Source: Pelomonas lactea (GTDB lineage: Bacteria > Pseudomonadota > Gammaproteobacteria > Burkholderiales > Burkholderiaceae_C). From it: DNA of 64,000 nt. Each line of letters begins with the position of its first letter. Position 1 is the stretch's first letter. Below are positions 1-8,463 of this stretch, piece by piece. A model generated the notes under the pieces. That model saw nothing but the letters and a program-made list of their open reading frames with translations, did not search any database and had not been told where the DNA came from. The stretch is taken from the NCBI RefSeq assembly GCF_043555885.1, contig NZ_JBIGHX010000006.1:62001-126000 (forward strand), in the 5' to 3' direction. Made by a program: the position numbers and the translations under genes.

Positions 1-948
1 CTTCTGCTTGAAGGGCAGCACATGCTTCATGGCCTCTTCCTGCGCCTTGGCCGCGATGATCTGCTCGCGCCCGGCGGCCTCGGCGGCCGTCTCGCGGCGC
101 ACCTTGTCGGCGGCCGCCTCGAACTCGGTCTCCTTGACCTTCTTCTCGCTGATCTCCAGCGTGTAGCGCATGCGCTCGCTGGCCAGGCTGTCGGCCAGCA
201 AGCGGTCCATGCCGCGGCGGTAGTCGGCCGGCAGGTCCACCGAGCCGATCTGCACACCCTTCAGCTGGATGCCCTCGGCCGCCAGCTTCGCGCGCAGCTC
301 GGCCTCCAGCGCGGCGGCGATCTCGGCACGCTGGCTGGAGAAGATCTCGCGCACCGTGTGGCGGGCGATCTGCTTGTAGACGACCGCCTGCACGGCCGGC
401 GCGATGACGTCGGCCTCGACGTCGTCGGGCAGCTTGCGAGACAGCTCGGCCAGGCGGGTGCTGTCCACCGTCCAGCGCAGGTTCATGTCCAGGCCCAGCG
501 ACAGGCCCTCCACCGACTGCAGCGGCGCCGGGCCGTTCGCCTTGGCGATGCCTGTGGGGCGGTAGCTCTGGTCGCGCAGCGGGAAGAAGCGCACCTCGTG
601 CAGGCCGGGGATGCGCAGAAAGCTGCCGTCGCGGAACTCGCTGGTGCCGCCGCTGAACTGGTTGGTGCGCAACGCTGCCTGGCCGTGCGGCACGGCCTGC
701 ACCGGCGGGTGCATGACGACGGCATAGCCGGCGGCCGTCACGGCCGTGACGAGCAGCAGCGGCGGCAGCGCGCGGCGCAGCGAGCGCGCGGCGATGGGGG
801 CAACGGCAGCAGCGGCCTCGGCGCTGCGCCCGGCCCCACGGCCGAAGGCGTTGCGCAGCGAGGCGGTGAGGGACTTGAGGCGGTGCAGCATGGTGACGGG
901 CTCCTGGGCCGTGTTGGGCATCGGCGGTGTGCGATGCATGGCAGCCAT
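1..948 (-). CDS. SPFH/Band 7 (prohibitin-like) membrane protein, C-terminus beyond the window
   Basis: The reverse strand is open from an ATG at 948 to the left edge of the window, so the C-terminus is missing. The product starts with a short cytoplasmic stretch, then a single hydrophobic segment (about residues 53-70), followed by a periplasmic or lumenal domain. That domain carries the SPFH pattern: a beta-rich part with GLHEVRFFPLRDQSYR, then LRWTVDSTRLAELSRKLP, then a charged helical tail rich in Lys and Glu (SEKKVKETEFEAAADKV). This layout fits prohibitin/HflC-type scaffolds that oligomerise at the inner membrane and modulate proteases or membrane organisation; the exact role is not shown here. 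Alternative in-frame starts lie at 939 and 921. The 948 start has only a weak purine stretch upstream. Confidence 0.72.
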   Translation of the reverse strand, partial: MAAMHRTPPMPNTAQEPVTMLHRLKSLTASLRNAFGRGAGRSAEAAAAVAPIAARSLRRALPPLLLVTAVTAAGYAVVMHPPVQAVPHGQAALRTNQFSGGTSEFRDGSFLRIPGLHEVRFFPLRDQSYRPTGIAKANGPAPLQSVEGLSLGLDMNLRWTVDSTRLAELSRKLPDDVEADVIAPAVQAVVYKQIARHTVREIFSSQRAEIAAALEAELRAKLAAEGIQLKGVQIGSVDLPADYRRGMDRLLADSLASERMRYTLEISEKKVKETEFEAAADKVRRETAAEAAGREQIIAAKAQEEAMKHVLPFKQK

Positions 949-1033
949 GGTTCCCGGTCCCGCGGGAAGGGACGAGCGCGGCGCGGGGTGAAGCTCTTCC
1001 GCGCGGGCGGAAGGAATCTTCCGTCTCGGCCTC

Positions 1034-1429
1034 TCAGGGGATGTGCTCGGCGTCGGGCGGCGGCAGCACCCAGCCGTGCCGGCGTTCCTCATAGACCGAC
1101 ACGGTAGGCGGCGGGAACGCCGGGTCGGCGAACGCGCCCACCGGGATGGCCAGGAACTGCGGCATCGCGATGGGCTCGTAGAACACCGTCGCGCCGCAAG
1201 TGGGGCAGAAGTGGAACCTCGCGCCTGGGCCTTCGTCGCCGGCCCGCAGGAACACCGTCGACGCGCCCGACACCTGCACGTCCTCACGGCGAAAGCGCGC
1301 CTGTTGCGCAAACGGCCCGCCCGTGCGGCGCTGGCAGGCCAGGCAGTGGCAGAGGGACACGCGCAGCGGCTCGCCCGTCACGTGGGCGGTGAGCTGGCCG
1401 CAGCTGCAGGAAGCGAAGCGGGCGGTCAT
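1034..1429 (-). CDS. GFA family (glutathione-dependent formaldehyde-activating enzyme-like) protein
   Basis: This 131-residue protein has the zinc-binding cysteine pattern of the GFA/Mss4-like fold: CSCGQL near the N-terminus, CHCLACQ around residue 30, and CPTCGATVF in the second half. The length is typical of the family. Members bind zinc and were named for a proposed role with S-hydroxymethyl-glutathione, but most have no proven substrate. The start is the ATG at 1429, ten bases after the stop codon of the upstream cupin gene on the same strand, so the two are probably one transcript. Longer forms of this frame would run through the cupin gene and are rejected. Confidence 0.82.
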   Translation of the reverse strand: MTARFASCSCGQLTAHVTGEPLRVSLCHCLACQRRTGGPFAQQARFRREDVQVSGASTVFLRAGDEGPGARFHFCPTCGATVFYEPIAMPQFLAIPVGAFADPAFPPPTVSVYEERRHGWVLPPPDAEHIP

Positions 1430-1439
1430 TGGCGTGCCA

Positions 1440-1838
1440 TCACGCCGCCCCGTCCGGGACGTCAGCATCGCTGACGTAGTGCCCGGACGGATCCGGGCCC
1501 CGCGTGCCGACGATGACGTAGGAGCAGGGCGCCTGCGACCGGTTGGACACCGTGTGCCCGTTGGGCACGCCGGCGGGCCAGCTGGCGCTGTCGCCGGGGC
1601 GCAGCACATGGGGCCCGTCATCCTCGGTGACGGTGACCTCGCCGCTGACGACGAACAGGAACTCGTCCACATGCTCGTGCCAATGCCGCACGGAAGCCTT
1701 GGCGCCAGGCTGCAGCACCTGCAGCGACGCGCCAAACTGCGTGAGCGCGCCGGCATCCGACAGCGCGTAGGTGTCCACACGCCCCCAGCCGGGCTTTTCG
1801 TTGATGTGCGGGGAGACCTGTTCCTGCCTGACGATCAT
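1440..1838 (-). CDS. Cupin domain protein
   Basis: A 132-residue single-domain cupin. The first cupin motif is visible as HWHEHVDEFLFVVSGE (two His, a Glu) and the second as the PAGVPNGHTV segment with the expected His. This is a small beta-barrel metal-binding fold used for sugar, amino-acid or unknown ligands; nothing here fixes the substrate. It is the first gene of a likely two-gene operon with the GFA-family gene that follows within ten bases. A perfect 9-bp inverted repeat lies about 40 bases upstream of the start. Confidence 0.82.
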   Translation of the reverse strand: MIVRQEQVSPHINEKPGWGRVDTYALSDAGALTQFGASLQVLQPGAKASVRHWHEHVDEFLFVVSGEVTVTEDDGPHVLRPGDSASWPAGVPNGHTVSNRSQAPCSYVIVGTRGPDPSGHYVSDADVPDGAA

Positions 1839-1875
1839 GGGCGTTGGGGTGACGTATCAACAAGGTGGCACGACC

Positions 1876-1896
1876 GGCGGCACCACCGGTGCCGCC
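1876..1896. repeat. Perfect 9-bp inverted repeat upstream of the cupin gene
   Basis: GGCGGCACC and GGTGCCGCC are exact reverse complements separated by three bases. The site lies 38 bases upstream of the cupin start and about 150 bases upstream of sodC, in the divergent spacer. It lacks a T-run on either side, so a terminator is unlikely. An operator or mRNA leader hairpin is possible. The rest of the 1839-2046 spacer shows nothing I can name. Confidence 0.35.
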
Positions 1897-2046
1897 GACT
1901 ATGCCAACAAAAGGCGACCGGCGCCCGGTTCATCACGGCTGGGGATATCACGACGGGTTGTCGCTCCAATGCGGTACGCCCGCGCCGCCAACGCCCGCAG
2001 GCGGCGGCTACCTTCTGCGTTCCCCTCCGAAGCCAAGGACATACCG

Positions 2047-2568
2047 ATGAAAACCACCCTGATCGCCGCCGCCTGCCTGGCGGCCAGTTCCCTGGCGCTC
2101 GCCGCCGAGCTCACCGTGCCCGTCAGCCTGGCCGACAAGCAGGGCACCGGCCCGGCGCTGGGCAGCGTGCGCATCGTCGAGACCGCCTACGGCCTGGCCT
2201 TCTACCCCGACCTCAAGGGCCTGCCGCCCGGCCTGCACGGCTTCCACGTCCACGAGAAGCCGTCCTGCGCGCCGGCCGACAACAACGGCACGCCGACCCC
2301 GGCCTTCGCCGCCGGCGGCCACCTGGACCCCGCCGGCACCAAGAAGCACGGCGAACCCTGGGGCGACGGCCACCTGGGCGACCTGCCGCCGCTGTTCGTC
2401 AACGCCGACGGTGCCGCCACGTCCCCCGTGCTGGGCCCGCGCCTGAAGCTGGCCGACGTGAAGAACCGCTCGCTGATGGTCCACGCCGGCGGCGACAACC
2501 ATGCCGATCATCCCGCGCCGCTGGGCGGTGGCGGGGCGCGCGTGGCGTGTGGGGTGATCGGCGGCTGA
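2047..2568 (+). CDS. sodC: Cu/Zn superoxide dismutase, periplasmic
   Basis: This 173-residue product converts superoxide to hydrogen peroxide and oxygen in the periplasm. It begins with a clear Sec signal peptide (MKTTLIAAACLAASSLALAA, cleavage near residue 20). The mature part has the metal ligands of bacterial SodC: GFHVHEKPSC (copper His pair and a disulfide Cys), GGHLDPAGTKKHG (zinc and bridging His), GDLPPLFV, and MVHAGGDNHAD (last copper His), ending with GGARVACGVI containing the second disulfide Cys. The length matches the family. An AAGGA-like ribosome site sits upstream of the ATG at 2047; a longer version of the frame is unlikely because it would place the signal peptide internally. 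Confidence 0.95.
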   Translation: MKTTLIAAACLAASSLALAAELTVPVSLADKQGTGPALGSVRIVETAYGLAFYPDLKGLPPGLHGFHVHEKPSCAPADNNGTPTPAFAAGGHLDPAGTKKHGEPWGDGHLGDLPPLFVNADGAATSPVLGPRLKLADVKNRSLMVHAGGDNHADHPAPLGGGGARVACGVIGG

Positions 2569-2623
2569 AAGGACACCGGTCTCAGCGCTGCGACGGGCGG
2601 CGCTTTGTCGACAGAATGCGGCC

Positions 2624-3034
2624 ATGCCCAAGCTGACCGCTGCCGACACCACAAGCGCCGTCGACCAGTTCATGGCGGCGCTCGACCATCCCTGCAAGGC
2701 GGAGATCGAGGCGCTGCGCACAGCGCTGCGGGCCGTCGACCCCGCCATCGCCGAAGGCATCAAGTGGAACGCGCCGAGCTGGCGCACGAGCGAGTACTTC
2801 GCCACCACGCATCTGCGCGCCCGGACCGGCTTCAGCCTCATCCTACATCGGGGCGCCAAGGCCCGCGAGCTGCCCGACGGCGGCCTCGCCCTTGCCGACC
2901 CCACCGGCCTGCTGAAATGGCTGGGCCGCGACCGCGCCCAGGTCGAGTTCACCTCCCCCGCCGACTTCGCCGCCAAGCTGCCGGCACTGCAGGCGGTCAT
3001 CCAACAATGGATTCGACACCTGGACCATGCCTGA
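2624..3034 (+). CDS. DUF1801 domain protein
   Basis: This 136-residue product has the YdhG/DUF1801 layout: an N-terminal helix (AVDQFMAALDHPCKAEIEALR), the family signature AIAEGIKWNAPSW around residues 44-56, a beta-rich core with FSLILHRGAK, and a C-terminal helix. The family is a small alpha-beta fold of unknown biochemical role, distantly related to frataxin/CyaY-type folds. Its last 8 bases overlap the start of the next gene in another frame, suggesting co-translation with the DUF4261 gene. Confidence 0.82.
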   Translation: MPKLTAADTTSAVDQFMAALDHPCKAEIEALRTALRAVDPAIAEGIKWNAPSWRTSEYFATTHLRARTGFSLILHRGAKARELPDGGLALADPTGLLKWLGRDRAQVEFTSPADFAAKLPALQAVIQQWIRHLDHA

Positions 3035-3758
3035 GAGCCCCACCGCCCCGCTGACCGTCCTGTGCATCCCCGGCCCCTGGCTGTCCCGCTCGGAGCTCGT
3101 CGAGAAGATCGTCCGCGGCGCCAGCGGCTACCTGTTCGTGGGCCAGGTGCTCATGCACATGCAGACCCGGCAGACCTGCGCGCTGGAGTTCCATGCCGCG
3201 GACCCGCGCATGGGTGCCGCCTTCCGCGCAGCCGGGCCGCACTGGGCGGACACGGCCGACATGCAGCGCATCGACAGCCACGCGGCGGTCGTCTACCTGG
3301 TGGCTGACGGCGGCACGGCCATTCAGGCCGAGGCGCTGATGCAGGCTGCCGCCGCACTGCTGGACGCGGGCGGCCTGGGCGTCAAGGTGGAGAGCAGCGG
3401 CGTCGCACACGCACCGGACGCCTGGCGCGAGCTGTGCAGCGATCTCCACCTGTTCAGCGCGCACCGGGCCTACGTGCTCTACATCACCGGGCCGCAGGTG
3501 CATTCCTGCGGCATGCACAACCTCGGCCTGCGTGATGCCATCGTCGAGAACAACGGCGACACCGCCGGCGCCGTCGAACTGCTGCGCGTCTTCACGCGCT
3601 ATCTGTTCACCGAGTCCCCCACCATCCGCGCGGGCCAGACCTTTTCGGCCGCGCAGGACGAGCCTGCCTATCGCCTGCTCGACGACGCCGGCCCCGCCTA
3701 TGACGCCGACTCGCTGTTCGCCAACCCCTTCGGCTTTTGGCGGCTGGTGCCGGCCTGA
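3027..3758 (+). CDS. DUF4261 domain protein
   Basis: This 243-residue product matches the DUF4261 pattern: an N-terminal domain (ERY-like replaced by LTVLCIPGPWLSRSELVEKI), a His-containing middle (DSHAAVVYLVADGG) and a C-terminal domain around DLHLFSAHRAYVLYITGPQ and HSCGMHNLGLRDAIV. Function is unknown; the family is common in Proteobacteria and is not known to be enzymatic. It overlaps the upstream DUF1801 gene by 8 bases, so the two are probably expressed together. There is no signal peptide. Confidence 0.75.
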   Translation: MPESPTAPLTVLCIPGPWLSRSELVEKIVRGASGYLFVGQVLMHMQTRQTCALEFHAADPRMGAAFRAAGPHWADTADMQRIDSHAAVVYLVADGGTAIQAEALMQAAAALLDAGGLGVKVESSGVAHAPDAWRELCSDLHLFSAHRAYVLYITGPQVHSCGMHNLGLRDAIVENNGDTAGAVELLRVFTRYLFTESPTIRAGQTFSAAQDEPAYRLLDDAGPAYDADSLFANPFGFWRLVPA

Positions 3759-3849
3759 CCGCGGCGAGGACGTGGCTGCTGCAACCGGGCGCGTGAGCGG
3801 AAGAATCCTTCCGCTGCCGCGCTAGGCGGCGTCCACATAATCCGCCGCC

Positions 3850-4551
3850 ATGCCCCGCATCGCCGTCATCGAGGACGACCCCACCACCAGCGAGCAGCTG
3901 GCCGGCTGGATACGCGCCGCCCGCCCCGAACTGGTCGTCGACCAGCACTTCGACCGCGACGCCGCCGAGGCCGCGCTCTCGCGCGAGCGCTACGACCTCG
4001 TCGTGCTGGACATCGAGCTGGGCCGCGAGCGCAACGCCGGCGTGGCGCTCATCAACGAGATCAACAAGCAGGGCCTGGGCACGCCGGTACTCGTGGTGTC
4101 GGCCATGCCGGCGGCCATCTACCGCAGCATCATGAAGGCGCTGGACGCCTGGGACTACCTGCAGAAGACGACCTTCGACGAGGCCGAGTTCGTCGAGACC
4201 TTCCTGGACATCCTGCGCACCGCGCGGCTCAAGGAGCCTGCGGCGAAGCCGGCAACGGCCAAGGCCGATGCCAGCCTGCAGCTGGACCCGCTGAAGCAGC
4301 GCACGCCGATGTGGCGCGGCCAGCGCGTCAACCTGCCGCTGACGGCACAGCGCATCCTCGCCACGCTGCACGCGCGCACCGGCGAGGTGGTCAGCTATGA
4401 AGAGCTGTTCGACGTGGTGAAAAGCGGCCGCAACCGCGACAACGTGCGCAAGCATGTGGCCACCATCCGCGACGCATTCCGCGACGTGGACCCGGCGTTC
4501 GACGGCATCGAGAACATCCCGATGCGCGGCTTCCGCTGGACCGGAGGATGA
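3850..4551 (+). CDS. OmpR-type response regulator
   Basis: This 233-residue regulator has an N-terminal receiver domain (acidic pair at IEDDP near residue 7, phospho-acceptor Asp54 in VVLDIELG, Thr/Ser at VVSAMP, Lys at LQKTTF) and a C-terminal winged-helix domain from about residue 150 (VNLPLTAQRILATLHARTGEVVSYEELFDVV, ending in the wing motif MRGFRW). The connecting segment is Ala/Lys/Pro rich. The last four bases (ATGA) overlap the start of the kinase gene, the normal arrangement for a cognate pair. Target genes are not evident from the sequence. Confidence 0.9.
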   Translation: MPRIAVIEDDPTTSEQLAGWIRAARPELVVDQHFDRDAAEAALSRERYDLVVLDIELGRERNAGVALINEINKQGLGTPVLVVSAMPAAIYRSIMKALDAWDYLQKTTFDEAEFVETFLDILRTARLKEPAAKPATAKADASLQLDPLKQRTPMWRGQRVNLPLTAQRILATLHARTGEVVSYEELFDVVKSGRNRDNVRKHVATIRDAFRDVDPAFDGIENIPMRGFRWTGG

Positions 4552-6626
4552 GGCTGGGGCCGGTCGATGTGACGCTGGCGGACATGCCGCGCCTGGGGCT
4601 GGCGGCCTTCCGCAACCGCATCGTCTTCCACCTCGTCTTCATCGCGCTGGCGCTGGCCACGCTGGCGCTCGCGCTGGCGCTGCTGAACGAGGAGCGCCAG
4701 CGCAACGCGCAGCGCTACGAGCAGACGTTTGCCAAGTCGCTGGCCGAGGTGGTGGCCCAGCTGCGCCACCCGTCGGGCCAGCTGGCGCTGTTGAACCCCG
4801 AGCCGGCGCAGGTCGATGCCGGCTGGGTGGCGCCGCTGGTGCTGCCGTTCGGCGCCATCGATTTCGACGACGCGACGAAGGCCCAGCGCGCCATCGAGAT
4901 GGCCGGCTGCTCGCTGCAGTACCCCGGTGGCGCCAGCCTGTGCGCGGCCGTGGGCAGCAATGCCTACGCCGGCGGCTTCGTCTACCTGGTGGCCAGCCTG
5001 GACGCGCCGCCGCTGGTGAGCCGCGAACGCGGCGCGCTGGACATTGCCGACGTGCACCGCGTGCGCGTCAGCCTGCAGCGCACCGGCACAACACAGCACT
5101 GGCTGGCGCCCGTCGAGATGCTGGACGCGCAGCGCGGCCAGCTGCCCGGGTTCACCGTCGAGGCGGCCGACGACACCGCCACGCTGCCGCGCAAGGCCCG
5201 GCCGCAGCGCGACTTCCGCGGCTGGGTGTGGCGCGAGGGGCCCTGCCTGGCCGCCGGCGAGACCGGCGAGCCCTGCCCGCGCCGCACCACGGTGTCGCTG
5301 CGCGTGCCGGTGGAGGCCTTCCGCGAGGCCCTGTTCCGCCCCGGCGGGCCGCAGTGGCCGCCGGCGGACCTGCCGCGCACGGGCCTGCGCCTGGCGCTGC
5401 TGGGGCCGGGTGGCGCCACGCTGTTCGACAGCGCGGCCCCCGGCTCGCAGCCACCGCTGACGCTGGCGCGGCTGTCCGGCACGCTATCGCCCGGCGAGAC
5501 GCTGAAGATCTCGCGAGGCAACAACACCGTCGTCGCGCTGCTGCAGGGGGCCGACGACACCGCCACGCCGCCGTCGCCGTGGCTGACCGCGCTGATCCAG
5601 CACCTGCCCGCGCCGGCCACGCCGCGCACGCTGACCGCACGCGACACCGTGACGACGCCGGCCGGCCGCTTCGAGGTGACACTGACCGGCGACCTGCAGG
5701 GGCTGGACCGGTCCTTGAGCGCCAGCGCCGCCCGGCTGGCCTGGCCGGTGGGCGCCATGCTGGCGGCGCTGGCACTGGCCTGGCTCATCATCGAGATGGG
5801 GCTGATCCGCCGCGTGGCGACGCTGACGAAGCGCGCCGCGGCGCTGTCGCACCAGCTGCAGCAACCCGGGCACTCCGAGCTGGGCACGCTGGACGTGGCC
5901 GGCCTGCGCGGCCGCGACGAGCTGGGCATCCTGGCCGGCACGCTGGCCGACCTGCTGCAGCACGCCCGCGACAGCCTGCGCCGCGAGCAACTGCGCGCCG
6001 AGCGCGAGCACGACCAGTGGCACGCCGTGGGCCACGAGATCATGTCGCCGCTGCAGTCGCTGATGCTGCTGCACGCCGGCGACGACGACCCCAGCCGCCG
6101 CTACGTGCAGCGCATGCAGCAGGCCGTGAAGGTGCTGTACGGCCAGGCCTCGCCCAGCGAGGCGCTCGCCGCCGCCACGCTGGCCGTGGGCCGGCTGGAC
6201 CTGGACGCCTTCCTGCGCCAGGTGGCCGAGAACGCGGCCTATGCGGGCATCGCCGATGTCGTCTACACGCCGTCGCCCGAGCCGGTCTGGGTGCAGGCCG
6301 ACGAGTACCCGCTGGAGGACGCCCTCACCCACGTGCTGACCAACGCCGACCGCTACCGCGTGCCCGGCACGCCCGTCACGCTGGCGCTGCGCGTGGACGG
6401 CGAGCTGGCGACGGTGGACCTTCACAACCAGGGCCCGCAGATCCCGGACGACCAGCTCGCGCGCATCTTCGACTACGGCGTCAGCGACGCGCCCCCCGAG
6501 GACGGCCAGCGGCGCGGCCAGGGCCTCTTCGTCGCCAAGACCTACCTGGCCAAGATGGGCGGCAGCATTGCGGCGCGCAATGTGGCGGATGGGGTGGTGT
6601 TCGAGATCGGGTTGAGGCGGCTGTGA
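4548..6626 (+). CDS. Membrane sensor histidine kinase, partner of the upstream regulator
   Basis: This 692-residue kinase has a first membrane segment near residues 26-50 (FHLVFIALALATLALALALL), a long periplasmic sensor of about 340 residues with two paired cysteines (GCSLQYPGGASLC), a second membrane segment near residue 400 (VGAMLAALALAWLIIEMGLI), a HAMP-like helix, and a cytoplasmic kinase core. The H-box is VGHEIMSPLQSL with His496. The ATP-binding domain has an N-box-like segment (ALTHVLTNADRYR) and a G-box (GQGLFVAKTYL). It is coupled to the response regulator by a 4-bp overlap. The sensor domain is not one I recognise, so the signal is unknown. Confidence 0.88.
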   Translation: MRLGPVDVTLADMPRLGLAAFRNRIVFHLVFIALALATLALALALLNEERQRNAQRYEQTFAKSLAEVVAQLRHPSGQLALLNPEPAQVDAGWVAPLVLPFGAIDFDDATKAQRAIEMAGCSLQYPGGASLCAAVGSNAYAGGFVYLVASLDAPPLVSRERGALDIADVHRVRVSLQRTGTTQHWLAPVEMLDAQRGQLPGFTVEAADDTATLPRKARPQRDFRGWVWREGPCLAAGETGEPCPRRTTVSLRVPVEAFREALFRPGGPQWPPADLPRTGLRLALLGPGGATLFDSAAPGSQPPLTLARLSGTLSPGETLKISRGNNTVVALLQGADDTATPPSPWLTALIQHLPAPATPRTLTARDTVTTPAGRFEVTLTGDLQGLDRSLSASAARLAWPVGAMLAALALAWLIIEMGLIRRVATLTKRAAALSHQLQQPGHSELGTLDVAGLRGRDELGILAGTLADLLQHARDSLRREQLRAEREHDQWHAVGHEIMSPLQSLMLLHAGDDDPSRRYVQRMQQAVKVLYGQASPSEALAAATLAVGRLDLDAFLRQVAENAAYAGIADVVYTPSPEPVWVQADEYPLEDALTHVLTNADRYRVPGTPVTLALRVDGELATVDLHNQGPQIPDDQLARIFDYGVSDAPPEDGQRRGQGLFVAKTYLAKMGGSIAARNVADGVVFEIGLRRL

Positions 6627-6693
6627 GACGGGCCGCCATGCCACGGCTGATTGGCCGGATCATCAAGCAACGACCAGCTGGCTTGAGGCGCGA

Positions 6694-7086
6694 ATGCCCT
6701 ACACCTTGACCTTCTCGAAGCAGGTCGAGATTGCGGATACCGACCTGTACATCAACGATTGCTGCATCGGCGGGGACGTGGTGCTGGACCGGCTGCTGCC
6801 CGCGCTGAGGGAGAAATACGGCAACGATCTCCGGCCGAACCAGGAGGATTGGGGATGGTTCGTCTGGTTCGACGATGGGCCGATCAAGCTTGCGGTGGAT
6901 GTTTCTGCCGACGATGACCGCTCGAAGTTCCAGATGCAGCTCACTTCACGCCGGCCCCGTTTCATCCTGAGTGACAAGGTTGAGGACGGCGCCGAGCTCG
7001 AAGCGCTGCGCGAGCTGATCGTGCGGCGATTGACGGACTGGCCTGTTTCGAAGCTCACGGTTGAATGGGTCAACGAGCCCAGATAA
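6694..7086 (+). CDS. Hypothetical protein
   Basis: A 130-residue cytoplasmic protein with no family I recognise. It is acidic and has regularly alternating hydrophobic strands (FSKQVEIADTDLYI, DWGWFVWFDDGPIKLAVDVS, RFQMQLTSRRPRFIL) followed by a helix (ALRELIVRRLTDWP), suggesting a small alpha-beta fold. It is the last gene before the integron remnant and occupies the place where an integrase gene would normally sit left of attI, but it reads towards attI and has no tyrosine-recombinase motifs. Codon use resembles the host less strongly than its neighbours to the left. Confidence 0.65.
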   Translation: MPYTLTFSKQVEIADTDLYINDCCIGGDVVLDRLLPALREKYGNDLRPNQEDWGWFVWFDDGPIKLAVDVSADDDRSKFQMQLTSRRPRFILSDKVEDGAELEALRELIVRRLTDWPVSKLTVEWVNEPR

Positions 7087-7309
7087 CCCGTCAGGCTTGG
7101 GCGCCTGTCGCGAATCGCGGCCTCCACGCGGCGGCTCGCCATGTCGCCCGCGAGCGCTGGGAATTCCCCACCTTTGCGCGAGTCAGAGCGGCTGGCACAG
7201 TCGCGCCGCTGTCAGCCGCTTTTCGCATACGTTTAATGGCGCGAGTGAGGCGCAGCTGACGCAAATAGTCTTTTCTATTCAGCAACTTATGACAGCTGTC
7301 ACCAGTTTG

Positions 7310-7369
7310 GTTAAGCGGCAGACGGTCGAGTTAAGCAGCAGTGGCTGCCGGATAAAACAATAGTTAGGC
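7310..7369 (+). other. attI: attI1-like integron recombination site, no integrase gene nearby
   Basis: Two direct repeats, GTTAAGCGGCAG (7310-7321) and GTTAAGCAGCAG (7330-7341), are followed 33 bases after the second by the simple-site core GTTAGGC (7363-7369), preceded by TAAAACAATA. From memory, class 1 attI1 has the same plan: two direct repeats beginning GTTA and containing GCAGCAG, then TAAAACAAAGTTAGGC, with nearly the same spacing. The first cassette ORF begins 8 bases after the core. The 220 bases to the left (7087-7309) hold no gene and no recognisable intI; a palindrome GACAGCTGTC lies at 7291-7300. The assignment rests on pattern comparison, not a search. Confidence 0.6.
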
Positions 7370-7376
7370 TTCACAA

Positions 7377-8441
7377 ATGAAACCTATGGCCACCGATCCA
7401 TCTGAATTCATCGTCTTCTACTCGTGGCAGAGCGATCTTCCCGACGCCACAAACAGACAAGCGATTCGGTCTGGTTTGCGAGTTGCAAGCAACAAGCTTG
7501 AAAGTGAACACCCCGCGATGCGGGTGATCGTGGATGAGGCAACGCGAGGAACACCAGGTAGCCCCAACATTCCGGCAACCATCATGGAAAAGATTCGTTC
7601 CTGTGATGTCTTTGTTTGCGACATAACCACGATCAACTCAAACGCCGCCCCTGAGTTCCGGCGGGTTCCGAATCCCAATGTCGCCTTTGAACTGGGCTAT
7701 GCGGTCGCGACCGTCGGATGGTCAAGAATTCTGATGATCTTCAATGATGCTGTCGCTTCTGTAAAAGACGCGCCTTTTGACATTGATCGCCATCGAATAC
7801 TTCCGTACAAGATCGATGCCTCAGATCCAAAGAACAAAAGCAACCATGCGCAATTAGCCGCGTCACTAAGCACAGCCATTGAATCAATCGCCGAGCACCG
7901 ACCTTCAAAGCCAGCATCTGGCGTATCGCAGTCACCCGAGCAGATCCGCAGAACCCGCGACATAGCCAACTTAAAGTGGCTCCTGTCCAACGTTCACTTT
8001 CCAACCCTCGATCAGATGATCGAAGACCTACCGGAGCTGATGCACTCTCGGGTTCTTCACTTCTGGGAAGGCTTCAATGCCGTTGTTAAGAACTCCCTCT
8101 TTCATCTTTACGACGCTGACCTTCTCACGACCGTAAAGGCAATGCACAAGTTTTGGGGCATCTGTGTGTCAAATGGGGAGCAGTACCACATGGCAACGAA
8201 TCCCAACATCTACGTGTTCAAGAACCCGGGCGATGCTCCCCTCACGCAAAGGCAAGAGCGCGTCTGGAAGACCATAAATAATGCTAGGTCTAGCCTCCTG
8301 GAGTCACAGACCAGTCTCTTAAAGGCCATTCGGGAGCGCTACCTTGAGATTGATCTTGACGAAACAAATGCAGCAGCCTGGCAGGAGTACAAAGACATGC
8401 AAAGGGACATTGAGCAGCAGTTCGAGCGCGGCGAAGCCTAA
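7377..8441 (+). CDS. Integron cassette 1: TIR-like domain protein, candidate defence effector
   Basis: This 354-residue product starts 8 bases after the attI core and its stop codon lies inside the R'' box of the following attC site, as in a typical cassette. The N-terminal 150 residues look like a TIR/nucleotide-hydrolase-like fold: FIVFYSWQSDLPDATNR (residues 11-27), VIVDEATRGTPGSPNI, CDVFVCDITT, and NPNVAFELGYAVATVGW, with a Glu in the position where TIR NADases carry theirs. The C-terminal 170 residues are helical and unrecognised. Base composition is near 50 percent GC, far below the host. TIR-like proteins of this build are common in anti-phage systems; enzymatic activity is an inference. 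Confidence 0.72.
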   Translation: MKPMATDPSEFIVFYSWQSDLPDATNRQAIRSGLRVASNKLESEHPAMRVIVDEATRGTPGSPNIPATIMEKIRSCDVFVCDITTINSNAAPEFRRVPNPNVAFELGYAVATVGWSRILMIFNDAVASVKDAPFDIDRHRILPYKIDASDPKNKSNHAQLAASLSTAIESIAEHRPSKPASGVSQSPEQIRRTRDIANLKWLLSNVHFPTLDQMIEDLPELMHSRVLHFWEGFNAVVKNSLFHLYDADLLTTVKAMHKFWGICVSNGEQYHMATNPNIYVFKNPGDAPLTQRQERVWKTINNARSSLLESQTSLLKAIRERYLEIDLDETNAAAWQEYKDMQRDIEQQFERGEA

Positions 8442-8463
8442 CCCTTCCTATATGGACTCCCCC

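Noticed and set aside
1876..1896. Terminator between the cupin gene and sodC
   Set aside because: The hairpin is strong but has no T-run on either side, and both neighbouring genes begin rather than end here.
7087..7309. A degraded intI gene left of attI
   Set aside because: Minus-strand translation of this 220-base spacer (for example 7091-7285) shows none of the tyrosine-recombinase motifs.
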